From Lachnospiraceae bacterium (GTDB lineage: Bacteria; Bacillota; Clostridia; Lachnospirales; Lachnospiraceae): 64,000 bases of DNA. This document shows, piece after piece, positions 26,539-35,465 of this stretch. Within the stretch, counting starts at the first letter, position 1; each line of letters opens with the position of its first letter. Made by a program: the position numbers and the translations under genes. The DNA lies in assembly GCA_024405155.1 (NCBI GenBank), contig JAKSPC010000005.1, positions 1 to 64,000 on the forward strand, read 5' to 3'. The notes under the pieces are model-generated. The model was not told the origin of the DNA and searched no databases. It saw only the letters and a list, made by a program, of their open reading frames with translations.

Positions 26539-27642
26539 TTAACGGTTTTTATCGATCATATCAAAATGGACCAGATTTGTGAATCCGTTCACGCTGATCA
26601 GTGTGTTTTCAATGTGATCCGCGCGCATCTGGATAATGGGCCACGAGAAGAAATAGGCGGGATCGTCGGGGTCCAGATCCGGACCGGAGAAGAACACTTC
26701 ACCAGTCAAACGCTTTTCTTTGCGGTCATATTCAAAGGACATCTTCATGATGTTCTTTTCTTTTGGCTGAATGATGACCATCTGCACCAGCTCCTCGGTA
26801 ACGGAGAGGAGCCTGTTTTTGATACTATCGGAAATGCCGTTTCTAAAGGTGTATTCCGAAATGGACGTCTGCATGCCGGGGAAGTCAAAGGTATCGCTTT
26901 CGATATCGAATTCCAGAGTGCGCAGCGCTCTTACGAAATGCTTTGTCTCGTAACGGTCCGGGTTATCCAGGATCTTATCTTTTGTTCCTTCTTCCCACAC
27001 CTTCCCGTCTTTGAAGAACACGATCCGGGTGCACACGTCCCGGATGAAATCCATCTCGTGAGATGTGATGACCATGGTGCGCCGCTGGCCGGCCAGCACC
27101 CGGATGACCGCTTCGACCTCGCATTTCATCAGCGGATCCAGCGCACTGGTGGGCTCGTCAAACAGGATCACTTCCGGATCCAGGGCAATGGTCCTCGCAA
27201 TGGCCACACGCTGTTTCTGTCCGCTGGAAAGTGTCCCCGGATAGTCAAAAGCCCTGCTTGCCAGACCGACTTCTTTCAGATATTTCATCGCCTTGTCGAA
27301 GGCATCCTGAGGCGTCAGGTTTTCCAGATGGATCAGTCCCGCCATGACGTTTTCCACGGCACAGTAATGGTCGAACAGGTTGAAATTCTGGAATACCATG
27401 CCGATCCTCCGGCGGATGGCAGACAGATCGCAGTCCTCGGCAGTGATCTCCGTGTCGTCCAGATAAATTCGGCCCTCGGTGGGAGTCTCCAGGGCCATGA
27501 TGCAGCGCATCAAAAAAGACTTTCCGCTGCCGGAGGCACCTACGATCCCCACGACATCGCCGTCATTGATGGTAAGATTCACGCCGTCAAGGACACGGCG
27601 GTTATTGCGTCCTGTAAATCCGACATCTTCGATTCTGATCAT
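26539..27642 (-). CDS. Amino acid ABC transporter ATPase with C-terminal extension
   Basis: 367 residues. The first 245 are a GlnQ/HisP-type ATPase: Walker A GASGSGKS, signature LSSGQKQRVAIAR, Walker B VILFDEPTSALDP, switch ITSHEMDF. About 120 extra residues follow, with RNGISDSIKNRLLSVTEEL and an acidic FFSGPDLDPDDPA segment, not normal for this family. The SVTEELVQM stretch recalls the N-box of GHKL-type ATPases, but no further motif confirms it. It shares a 1-base stop/start overlap with the upstream permease. No substrate-binding protein is in the operon. Confidence 0.88.
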   Translation of the reverse strand: MIRIEDVGFTGRNNRRVLDGVNLTINDGDVVGIVGASGSGKSFLMRCIMALETPTEGRIYLDDTEITAEDCDLSAIRRRIGMVFQNFNLFDHYCAVENVMAGLIHLENLTPQDAFDKAMKYLKEVGLASRAFDYPGTLSSGQKQRVAIARTIALDPEVILFDEPTSALDPLMKCEVEAVIRVLAGQRRTMVITSHEMDFIRDVCTRIVFFKDGKVWEEGTKDKILDNPDRYETKHFVRALRTLEFDIESDTFDFPGMQTSISEYTFRNGISDSIKNRLLSVTEELVQMVIIQPKEKNIMKMSFEYDRKEKRLTGEVFFSGPDLDPDDPAYFFSWPIIQMRADHIENTLISVNGFTNLVHFDMIDKNR

Positions 27643-28511
27643 CAGAAAATCCCCCTTCCGATACGGGCTCTGATCTCTTCCTCACTTTTTTCGATCTTGA
27701 AGTCAATATTCAGCGACTCGACGGCCTTGCTGCAGAAATAGCAGAAAAGGATCAGCGCGGCTGTCATGTAAAGCAGCGGGAAAAAGGGTTCTCCGGTCTC
27801 GGACGCAATGATGTCCGCCACCATCTGGACGTCATAGACACCGATCAGTTCCACGACGGTACTGTTCTGGATCAGATCGACGACGGCACTTTGGGATTCA
27901 TCAAAAAGCGTGGGCAGCATGCCGGGAAGAAACGCTTTTACGAGCGCCTGATAAGGACTGTATCCCATGGTGGCGGCTGCGTCTTTTTCGCCCTGGGAGA
28001 TCTCTTCGAACGCAGAGCAGACACATTCATAGAATTTGAAACTGAAACTGATGGAAAGCCCGATGGCTGCCGGAACGAAAGTGTTCCGGCCGCCGCCTTC
28101 CAGGAACACGTAAAACACAAGGATCACCAGCGTGGAGGGTGGTACGAAGCTCATGAACCTGCTGATGCCGGGATACGCTTTTTCCGCCAGAGAATTCTCT
28201 TTATAAGACCGGAGGAACATGAAAGTACCTGCGATCACGCCAAAAAAAACGGAGATGAGGACCAGGGACACGGTGATAAACAATCCGTCAAAAAGAGCGC
28301 CCCGTCTCTCATCGTCCAGGAAGGTGAGCTGAAATCCGTTTTTCAGGGAACTGATCATGTCTCCCGATACGTAATCGGATTCGACCGTTCCTTCAGCTGC
28401 CGCAATTTCTTTCATCATGGCGGCGTGATGGCTCATGCTGATCCCGCAGCATACAAGGACCAGCACCGCCGCGATCGCCACTATGATTCTTCTGATCGTA
28501 TCTGTTTTCAT
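27642..28511 (-). CDS. Amino acid ABC transporter permease, atypical
   Basis: 289 residues. An N-terminal helix (about 9-26) is followed by an extracellular stretch (about 27-75), then the usual permease core with an EAA-like loop (EISQGEKDAAATMGYSPYQAL) and NSTVVELIGVYDVQMVAD. The extracellular insert is too short to be a fused substrate-binding domain. Pairs with the ATPase at 26539. Confidence 0.82.
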   Translation of the reverse strand: MKTDTIRRIIVAIAAVLVLVCCGISMSHHAAMMKEIAAAEGTVESDYVSGDMISSLKNGFQLTFLDDERRGALFDGLFITVSLVLISVFFGVIAGTFMFLRSYKENSLAEKAYPGISRFMSFVPPSTLVILVFYVFLEGGGRNTFVPAAIGLSISFSFKFYECVCSAFEEISQGEKDAAATMGYSPYQALVKAFLPGMLPTLFDESQSAVVDLIQNSTVVELIGVYDVQMVADIIASETGEPFFPLLYMTAALILFCYFCSKAVESLNIDFKIEKSEEEIRARIGRGIF

Positions 28512-28572
28512 CAGGATCTTCCTCGCCCGAAACGATTGATTGCCCCAAGTTTATCATAAAGGGGAGCGGTTG

Positions 28573-29976
28573 TCACGAACAGCGTACCGTTCGTTTCAAA
28601 AGATAGACTGCAACAAAATCCGACAGGAATTCCGCCACGGGAAGCGCCAGCGCAAGTCCCGTCTCTCCCATCAGGCGGTCTAAAAGGAACATGAGCGGGA
28701 TATAAAGTCCCACGATGCGGATAAAGGCGTGGATAATGGTGTTCTTTCCGTTACCCATAGCCTGCATGCTGTAGGACGAATGGAAGTTGATGAACTGGAA
28801 CGGGCTCCCAAGCCCCCGGAGCTTTAAGAAAGTGGCGGCAAAGACAAGCGTAGCCGCCGCGGCCTCGGCGCCGGTCTTTTCGTCCAGAAAGATCCCCGTA
28901 AGCTGAGGCGCAAACAGCTGGAACAGGATCACAAAAACCACACCCTGGGCAATGCCCATTTTTCTCGCGGTAGAGATGACGTTCTCCATCCTTTTTTTAT
29001 CTCCGGAGGAGAAATTGTAGGCGACCAGCGGGAGCATTCCCTGGGCGATGCCGATGCCGATGGCGTTGGGGAACCGTTCCACTTTCATCACGATGCCCAT
29101 GGCTGCCAGCTGCAGGTCTCCGTGGGCGGAAATGGCGCTGTTCATTACGATGTTGGCCACATCAAAGAGGCCGGGAAGCAGCGCGGAGGGAATGCCTACG
29201 GCAAAAGTCTCCCGCACATGATTCTTCTTCACGTCTTTAAGCAGCGACGGGGAAAGGGAAAGGGGCGCCTCTTTCGAAACCTTCATGATCACCGCAGAAA
29301 GGAAGACGAAAGACGCCACGTTGGAAAGGCAGGTGGCCACGGCGGCCGCCAGCACCTCCTGTCCCTTCGGGAACAGCACGAACATGAAGATGGGGTCCAG
29401 GATCATGTTTAAGATGCCGCCGCCGGAAAGTCCCATGCTGGCCTGGGAGGAATACCCGGTGTTCCGGAGCAGATGAGATTCCACGCCTGAGAGCACGATG
29501 AAAGGACATCCGAAGACCACCACCCAGGTGGTATACTGACGGGAAAACTCCATGGTGTTTTCCGATGCTCCCAGGAACGTAAGGATGGGATCCATGAAAA
29601 GCGCGATCAGCACGGAGTACAGAAGCGAGACCGCCAGAGCACCGTAGAAACTGAAGGAACTGACGGCTTTGGCGTCCTTTTCCCGGCCGGCACCCATCAT
29701 GCGGGAGATCAGGCTTCCGCCGCCGATGCCAAACAGGTTGGACATGGATATGGTCATAAAAAACACCGTCACGGCCAGGGAAACACCGGCGATCATGTAA
29801 GGATTCCCGGTACGCCCCACGTAGAACGTATCGGCAATGTTATAGATCACGCTGATGATCTGGCTGATGATGGTGGGAATGGACAAGGTCAGGATGGCCT
29901 TTGTCACGGGCATGGTCTCAAATAATTCTTTTTTCTCTGCGGTGATGTTTTTGCTCACGAAATCGCCTCTGCTCAT
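28573..29976 (-). CDS. MATE-family efflux transporter
   Basis: 467 residues, about 12 membrane helices in two homologous halves. The N-terminal SIPTIISQIISVIYNIADTF is a MATE signature. These proteins export drugs or metabolites with Na+ or H+ exchange. First codon at 29976; its stop is 61 bases from the permease gene. Confidence 0.92.
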   Translation of the reverse strand: MSRGDFVSKNITAEKKELFETMPVTKAILTLSIPTIISQIISVIYNIADTFYVGRTGNPYMIAGVSLAVTVFFMTISMSNLFGIGGGSLISRMMGAGREKDAKAVSSFSFYGALAVSLLYSVLIALFMDPILTFLGASENTMEFSRQYTTWVVVFGCPFIVLSGVESHLLRNTGYSSQASMGLSGGGILNMILDPIFMFVLFPKGQEVLAAAVATCLSNVASFVFLSAVIMKVSKEAPLSLSPSLLKDVKKNHVRETFAVGIPSALLPGLFDVANIVMNSAISAHGDLQLAAMGIVMKVERFPNAIGIGIAQGMLPLVAYNFSSGDKKRMENVISTARKMGIAQGVVFVILFQLFAPQLTGIFLDEKTGAEAAAATLVFAATFLKLRGLGSPFQFINFHSSYSMQAMGNGKNTIIHAFIRIVGLYIPLMFLLDRLMGETGLALALPVAEFLSDFVAVYLLKRTVRCS

Positions 29977-29997
29977 TTTTGCGGCTGTGCCGCGAAA

Positions 29998-30648
29998 TTA
30001 CTTTGTTTCCAGGATCTTTACCAGACGGCTGGTACCCAGACGGTCGGCCCCGGCGCGAAGGAACGCTTCCGCGTCCTCAAACCCGGAGATGCCGCCGGCG
30101 GCTTTGATCTTTACGTCTTTTCCCACATTCTTTGCCATCAGCTCCACGTCAGGCAGGGTGGCGCCGGCGCTGCCGAAGCCGGTGGACGTTTTGATATAAT
30201 CGGCGCCCGCTTCCGTCACGATGCCGCAGAGGATCTTCTTTTCCTCCTCCGAAAGATCGCAGGTCTCGATGATGACCTTTAAAATGCGGCCGTCACAGGC
30301 TTCCTTCACGGCGCGGATCTCTTCCAGTATTTCGGAATAATCCCCGTTTTTCACCATGCAGCGGTTTACCACCATGTCGATCTCGTCGGCGCCCTGTGCC
30401 ACCGCGTCTGCGGTCTCAAACACCTTGGCCGCCGTGGTATTGTAGCCGTTGGGGAAACCGATGACCGTGCAGATCTTCATTTTTCCCGCGGCATAGTCTT
30501 TGGCCTTCTTTACGTAATAGGGCGGGATGCACACCGACGCGGTGTGATATTTCACCGCCTGGTCGATCAGTTTTTTCATGGCGGCAAAGTCCGCCGTTGT
30601 TTTTAAATCCGTATGATCCACATGCGTAAGGATCTCTGCCTGTTCCAT
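29998..30648 (-). CDS. deoC: Deoxyribose-phosphate aldolase
   Basis: 216 residues. It cleaves 2-deoxyribose 5-phosphate to acetaldehyde and glyceraldehyde 3-phosphate. N-terminal [11 protein letters not shown], central [11 protein letters not shown] and the Schiff-base lysine in YIKTSTGF are seen. Works after purine nucleoside phosphorylase in deoxynucleoside breakdown, though that gene is far off here. The AGGGATT-like region upstream gives no clear operator. Confidence 0.96.
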   Translation of the reverse strand: MEQAEILTHVDHTDLKTTADFAAMKKLIDQAVKYHTASVCIPPYYVKKAKDYAAGKMKICTVIGFPNGYNTTAAKVFETADAVAQGADEIDMVVNRCMVKNGDYSEILEEIRAVKEACDGRILKVIIETCDLSEEEKKILCGIVTEAGADYIKTSTGFGSAGATLPDVELMAKNVGKDVKIKAAGGISGFEDAEAFLRAGADRLGTSRLVKILETK

Positions 30649-30678
30649 AGATCTGTCTTCCTTTCCGGGGGTTCCCCG

Positions 30679-31335
30679 TCACTGTTTCCACTGGGCAAAA
30701 ATGTTACCGAAAGCGCTCTCCGCGGGCTCCTCATCGTGGTATTCGATGCTCTGTTCAATGGGCTCGATGACCAGTTCTCTTCCCGCTTTCCGCAGTTCTC
30801 CAATGAGAAGCGCCGTGTTCCAGGCATCCACCTCACCGTCGTGCTCTCTGCCCACCGTCTCGATCTTTTCGTTCCGCAGGGCCTTGCCGAGCGCCGTGCT
30901 CCAGCGCACGCCGATCAGGTCGTCGTAACTTTTCTGCAGATCCACCCAGCCGCCGATGAGTTCCATCATGCGGTTGTTTTTGATATGCTTCTGCTCCATT
31001 TCCAAAGAGACCTGGATCTGGTCCGTATCGCTCCAGCTGGCCGCCGTCACGTCACGGTCGCCCACCCAGTTGGTAAACTTTTTCAGCGCCTCGGCAAGTT
31101 CCGGAGCGCGCTCCACATCCATGTCGATGATACCGGTAAGCTCGGTAATGATGGGAGTGATGCGGCCGTAATGCGGCTTCACGTAAGCGCTGTAATGGTC
31201 GGTCACTTTATTCTTTTCATTCAGGATCACCGCGCCGATCTGGATGATCTCATGCTCCAGATACACGCCGGTATTCTTGATCACGTTCCTGTCGACTTCA
31301 CACATCTCGAAATCGATCACCAGAAGGTCTTTCAT
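30679..31335 (-). CDS. DEDD-family 3'-5' exonuclease
   Basis: 218 residues of the DnaQ/KapD-like fold: Exo I LLVIDFEMCEV, Exo II around SWSDTDQ, Exo III GREHDGEVDAWNTALLIGEL with the His-Asp pair. It probably trims RNA or DNA 3' ends. ATG at 31335 (GGAG upstream) is preferred over an in-frame ATG six codons earlier. Confidence 0.85.
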   Translation of the reverse strand: MKDLLVIDFEMCEVDRNVIKNTGVYLEHEIIQIGAVILNEKNKVTDHYSAYVKPHYGRITPIITELTGIIDMDVERAPELAEALKKFTNWVGDRDVTAASWSDTDQIQVSLEMEQKHIKNNRMMELIGGWVDLQKSYDDLIGVRWSTALGKALRNEKIETVGREHDGEVDAWNTALLIGELRKAGRELVIEPIEQSIEYHDEEPAESAFGNIFAQWKQ

Positions 31336-31355
31336 TTCTGCCGCTCCATTCATGA

Positions 31356-31381
31356 TAACAGCCCGGACTCTCCGCCGGGCT
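31356..31381. terminator. Hairpin between vWA gene and exonuclease gene
   Basis: CAGCCCGG and CCGGGCTG pair around a short loop (about 31357-31380). Neither side has a long T-run, so termination strength is uncertain. Confidence 0.45.
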
Positions 31382-31411
31382 GTATCATCATACCACTATG
31401 AAAGGTTTTTT

Positions 31412-32065
31412 TCATCTTTTTGCGCGTGATTTCCTGTCCTTTTCCACTTTTTCCTTCCAGGACGCGTCTTTCAGACGGCCGGCGGAACGGACGGAGGACA
31501 CCGCCATGCACTGGGCTTCAAAGTTGAGCGCCATTCCCGCTTTATCCTGCACGTACTCCACGGTATGCAGAGCGTCGATACCGTAGTGCTTTGCCGTTTC
31601 CACCACGTCGATATTGGCGCCCACAAAGATGAACTCCCAGCCGTACTTTTCCTTCTGCCTTTCGATCATCTGCTTTACATCATCGCTGGAATACCGGCGG
31701 CTCGCGTTCTCATATCCGTCAGTATTGATCACGAAAACGGTGTGCTCTGGCCGGTCCTCGTCCCGGATGTACTTGTGCACGTTCCCGATGTGGCGGATGG
31801 CGTCTCCCATCGCGTCGATGAGTGCCGTGCAGCCGCCCACTGAGTACTCCTTTTCGGTCATCTTCCCGATCTCTTTGATATCCACCCGGTCGTAGATCAC
31901 TTCGCTTTCATCGCTGAAAAGCACCGCGGAAACCAGCGCCTCTCCGGGCTCCTTCTTCTGCTTTTCGATCATGGCGTTGAAGCCGCCGATGGTGTCAGCC
32001 ACGAAATCCGCCATGGAACCGCTCCTGTCCAGGATAAAAACCATTTCTGTCAGATCTTTCTTCAT
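31412..32065 (-). CDS. von Willebrand factor A domain protein
   Basis: 217 residues, almost all one vWA domain. The metal-ion-dependent adhesion site starts with DRSGSM (about residue 13) and continues with the Thr of CTALIDA and an NTDGYENASRR loop. ATG at 32065 has AGGAGG upstream. The C-terminus is basic. The style matches small cytosolic TerY-like vWA proteins. It follows the macrodomain gene by 80 bases on the same strand. Confidence 0.88.
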   Translation of the reverse strand: MKKDLTEMVFILDRSGSMADFVADTIGGFNAMIEKQKKEPGEALVSAVLFSDESEVIYDRVDIKEIGKMTEKEYSVGGCTALIDAMGDAIRHIGNVHKYIRDEDRPEHTVFVINTDGYENASRRYSSDDVKQMIERQKEKYGWEFIFVGANIDVVETAKHYGIDALHTVEYVQDKAGMALNFEAQCMAVSSVRSAGRLKDASWKEKVEKDRKSRAKR

Positions 32066-32145
32066 AAAAAAATGCCTCCTTTGTTTTTGTTGATCAAAGG
32101 ATAGCATTTTTGAAAAAGCGTATGGTCAACCGGCAGGCGACTTTT

Positions 32146-33225
32146 TTAGACTCCCAGAAGTTCCTGGTCGTAATCGAACAGCGCTTCGTTGACGGCAAAA
32201 ATATCGTAGTTTCCGTTCCGGATGAAATACTCAATGATCACGTCAAACAGGCTGGAACGCGAGAGGGCAAACCCCGCCTTCATCAGAAGCTCCTTCGTCT
32301 CATCCAGACTGAGCTCCAGCGCGATGGCAAAAGCGCAGACCGTCTTTTTTGTGGGCTTATAGTGTTCGTCGCAGTTGATCTTGGAGAAATGGGCTTTGGA
32401 AATATTGGCCCTGTGGTAGATATCCGAAGGCTTTTCCCCGCTTTCGGCAATCTTCCTCATAAGCATCTGCTGGAAGCTTTCGTCCAGCTCCTTCGTGAGG
32501 TCCGAAAGCGGCTTTCCGGGTGCCGCCATGGCGCCCGCAAACAATGGGGCTTTCCCTGCTTTCGCCGCTTTCGGTTTCTGAAGCCCGGGCATCTGCATGG
32601 GAGCGGAACATATTTCCTCCTCATAAAGCGGAGGCCGCGTTGATTCGGAAAAATGCAGACTGTTCCTGCCGCGCCGCCGGTCTTCCTCCAACGCGCCCGC
32701 GGCGTAGTTGTCATCAATAAACGCCTGAATATCCGCGTGCAGCTCTTTTCCCGCCGCCAAGGAGCCCTTGTCAAAGAATACCAGGTAGGCCTCCATCTCG
32801 TTTTCTTCCAGCTCTTCGGCAATGGTTTCGGCAGCGATCCTTACCGCTTCCTCGCGGGGATACCCGTAAACGCCGGCCGAGATCAGCGGAAACGCAATGG
32901 AGGTGCAGCCGTTTTTGGCGGCAAGACGCATGGATTCCCGGTAACAGGAGCGGAGGAGCTGCGGCTCCCCATGCAGGCCGTCCTTATACACCGGCCCCAC
33001 CGTATGGATCACATACTTTGCCGGCAGGCGGTATCCTTTGGTGATCTTCGCTTCCCCGGTGCCGCAGCCGTTCAAGGTCCGGCATTCCTCCAGCAGTTCC
33101 GGTCCCGCGGCGCGGTGAATGGCGCCGTCCACCCCGCCGCCGCCCAGAAGCGACTGGTTGGCAGCGTTCACGATGGCGTCCACGGCCATTTTTGTGATAT
33201 CGTTTCGTACAAATGTAAGGGGCAT
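32146..33225 (-). CDS. Macrodomain fused to helical (HTH-like) C-terminal domain
   Basis: 359 residues. Residues 1-175 are an Appr-1''-p-processing macrodomain ([43 protein letters not shown]) that binds or hydrolyses ADP-ribose derivatives. A linker of about 75 residues follows. Residues 250-359 form a helical domain: [29 protein letters not shown], then [26 protein letters not shown], resembling XRE-type regulators with a conserved C-terminal helical module. Probably senses or reverses ADP-ribose signals; target unknown. Confidence 0.87.
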   Translation of the reverse strand: MPLTFVRNDITKMAVDAIVNAANQSLLGGGGVDGAIHRAAGPELLEECRTLNGCGTGEAKITKGYRLPAKYVIHTVGPVYKDGLHGEPQLLRSCYRESMRLAAKNGCTSIAFPLISAGVYGYPREEAVRIAAETIAEELEENEMEAYLVFFDKGSLAAGKELHADIQAFIDDNYAAGALEEDRRRGRNSLHFSESTRPPLYEEEICSAPMQMPGLQKPKAAKAGKAPLFAGAMAAPGKPLSDLTKELDESFQQMLMRKIAESGEKPSDIYHRANISKAHFSKINCDEHYKPTKKTVCAFAIALELSLDETKELLMKAGFALSRSSLFDVIIEYFIRNGNYDIFAVNEALFDYDQELLGV

Positions 33226-33274
33226 ATGTTATCCCGGTTCCTTTCTGCTCTTTTGTTTCACAAACAAGCGAGAC

Positions 33275-33667
33275 TCAGAAACAGATCTCCACGGGTGCTG
33301 CGGTAAAGGATGCGATCACGGCCTTTGCGGACTTGAAATACCAGATCTCCGTGTTGCCGTCATCCTCATTATACATGGCGCGCAGCTCCGGGTACGCGTC
33401 CAGCATGTGCTTTCTGGCCTCTCTGGAGTCCAGCACCGCCATCTCACCGGAAACACGGATCCAGGTGCCGTTTACAAACGCGCAGATCTCCGCTTTGGGA
33501 TTTGCATGCAGCTGCTTTGAGACCGGTTTCACCTTTCCCGTCTGGATGCAGAGCTTCCCGTCAAACACGTCCACCGTGCCAAAAGGCCGCACTCTGGGCT
33601 GATCCCCCTCGCAGGTGGCAAGAAAATATGTCTGTGCTTCCTTTAAAAAATCATACACTCTTTGCAT
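33275..33667 (-). CDS. Pyridoxamine 5'-phosphate oxidase-fold protein
   Basis: 130 residues, split-barrel flavin-binding family, with YFLATCEGDQPRVRPFG at the N-terminus and LCIQTGKVKPVSKQLHANP. Likely binds FMN or F420-like cofactor or acts as a small reductase; true PdxH activity is unlikely given its length. Confidence 0.85.
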   Translation of the reverse strand: MQRVYDFLKEAQTYFLATCEGDQPRVRPFGTVDVFDGKLCIQTGKVKPVSKQLHANPKAEICAFVNGTWIRVSGEMAVLDSREARKHMLDAYPELRAMYNEDDGNTEIWYFKSAKAVIASFTAAPVEICF

Positions 33668-33760
33668 GGTGACCTCTTCTCCTTATGAATATTTTTCTTT
33701 GAAAATACTATCTCAAAACGGCAGAAATTTCAATTCGCTCTGTCGGATAAAGCACCTTTG

Positions 33761-34132
33761 TCAACGACTACCAGTGAAAATCCATCCCGCCAATTCCATA
33801 TGTTTTTTCGATGAAAATGACATTGCAATGCTGTTTTCATCGGAAATCGATGCCGTCAATATGCACAGAACTTGTTCAGTCGTTGCTACATCAGTAAGAC
33901 GTTTTTTTCCATCGGGAGCAGTCATTTTCAAACCGTGACAATTTGTCACGGTTTCATTACCTTCGTCTTTCAGACGTTGTTTCAGCTTGCGCCAATAGGC
34001 TGTCGGATCTTTGCTGTCTGTCAGAACACTAACAACATCCACAACAGAAAAATACCATTCCTCTTCCGTCTCGTTCCAGGCAGTACGGATCGGTTGGTCT
34101 TCATACAGTTCAATTTTTTCGTTTTCTGCCAT
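33761..34132 (-). pseudogene. Truncated BRO-N phage-type antirepressor
   Basis: 123 residues. RTAWNETEEEWYFSVVDVVSVLTDS and YWRKLKQRLKDEG are the BRO-N DNA-binding start typical of phage antirepressor-like proteins. After GKKRLTDVATTEQVL the family sequence stops and a short unrelated-looking tail ends the frame, so the C-terminal part is lost. The area is richer in A+T than its neighbours. Start at ATG 34132 with GGGAGA upstream. It may still make a small DNA-binding protein. Confidence 0.7.
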
Positions 34133-34297
34133 GATGATATCTCCCATCTCTATATTTACAGCAGTAAACACTGCCGCGGCTTATATTCATCTATTCTGTT
34201 TTTGATTTGTTCCAAATAGCGTGGTTTAATATAAAACCCACTCGTTGAATTAACCATATAATATATTCAACGTATATTCAAGGAAAAACGTACATTT

Positions 34298-35038
34298 CTA
34301 TATGCACTTGTTATATGCACTCTCAATGTCCGAATCTGCCGTGTATATATACCGCATCGTGACACTGATATTTGCATGGCCAAGTATTTGCTGGATCTGC
34401 TGCACAGGCATCCCCCCCCTTCGCGCAAGCGTTGTTGCCAGTGTTCTGCGAAAACGGTGAGGATGCACGTTTTCCACGCCTGCTCGCTTTCCCAACTGCT
34501 TCATAGCTTTTTCTATTCCGTTTGCTTTCATGCGTTTTCCCGGATTACCGAAAAACAGCGGTGTATTTCTTTCCGTCCGTCCCTGCAGATACTCTCGCAA
34601 ATAATATGCCGCGACATCACTGATATAGGCTATCCTTTCCTTATTTCCTTTTCCCTCGCGAATGTGTATCACCCTTTTTTCAAGATCGAGATCCATGACA
34701 TCAAGGCATGAGATCTCGTTCACACGCGCTCCCGATGAAAGAAACAGTTCCAGCATGGTACGCATTTTGACAGAAGAACAGCTGATCTGCAAAATATCGA
34801 TCTCCATCTGAGAAAACGGCATCCTCAATTCTTTCCGGATTTTTATGGGCTTTACTGCCAGCACCGGATTTTTCGCTATCATCTCTTCAGACATCATCCA
34901 TTTGAAAAAGGCTCGAAAGCACCTCGCGGGTTTCAAGAACCGCGATGTGAGCCGGAGAGCGCATTTAGGCCTTTGCGGCTCACATGCTGAAAAAGACAAA
35001 AAACCGTGATGTGAGCCGCTTGCGTGGTTTGATGTCAT
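34298..35038 (-). pseudogene. Tyrosine recombinase/integrase, N-terminally truncated
   Basis: Catalytic domain intact in outline: Arg in GARVNEIS, Lys in the beta hairpin GKGNKER, HPHRFRRT, LGHANISVTM and nucleophile Tyr in MRYIY. Family similarity begins only near FRAFFKWMMSEE; the usual preceding part of the core-binding domain is missing. The upstream frame (ATG at 35038, or GTG at 35047) runs through the GTGAGCC palindrome array, so the first 40 or so residues are not native. Likely a relic of an integrated element. Confidence 0.75.
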
Positions 35039-35208
35039 CAGGCTCACATGTAAAAAATTATGTAAACCGTTTTGAGGCGATTTCTGCAGGATTTTTGGGA
35101 GCGATGTGAGCCGTTAAGGGGGTCAGGGCGCCAGAGGTCCAAATCGGCAAAAATTTCCTGAGCATTTATGTGAGCCGGACACAGCTCAAACCGCTCACCG
35201 GCTCACAT
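34945..35208. repeat. Palindrome array, four units, 64-base spacing
   Basis: 41-base units with arms ATGTGAGCC and GGCTCACAT around a variable 23-base centre: 34945-34985, 35009-35049, 35104-35144 (right arm degenerate, GGTCCAAAT) and 35168-35208. Left arms are 64, 95 and 64 bases apart. The design resembles the TACATATAA arrays at 15138 and 42491. The array overlaps the broken 5' end of the integrase. The rest of the gap to 35465 shows no gene or clear signal. Confidence 0.82.
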
Positions 35209-35465
35209 GCCGGTTTTTTGACCTCATTCCAGGCCAATGGAAGGGCAGGAGGCCAGCCGGGAGCGCAGGAATCGAGGCCGGAAAAGACCGATCTTCATTT
35301 ACTCCCTTCCTCCCCGTATTATATAGTCATAGCTGTTCTTTCCCTTTGCTGCAGAAAGCCGCTCAAAGCGGGCCTTTGACCCCTGCATCATTATAACAAA
35401 AAATAGAAAATATTGCGATTTCATGTTATTATCACTTTATCAAAAACCAGGCAGGAAGGTGCAGA

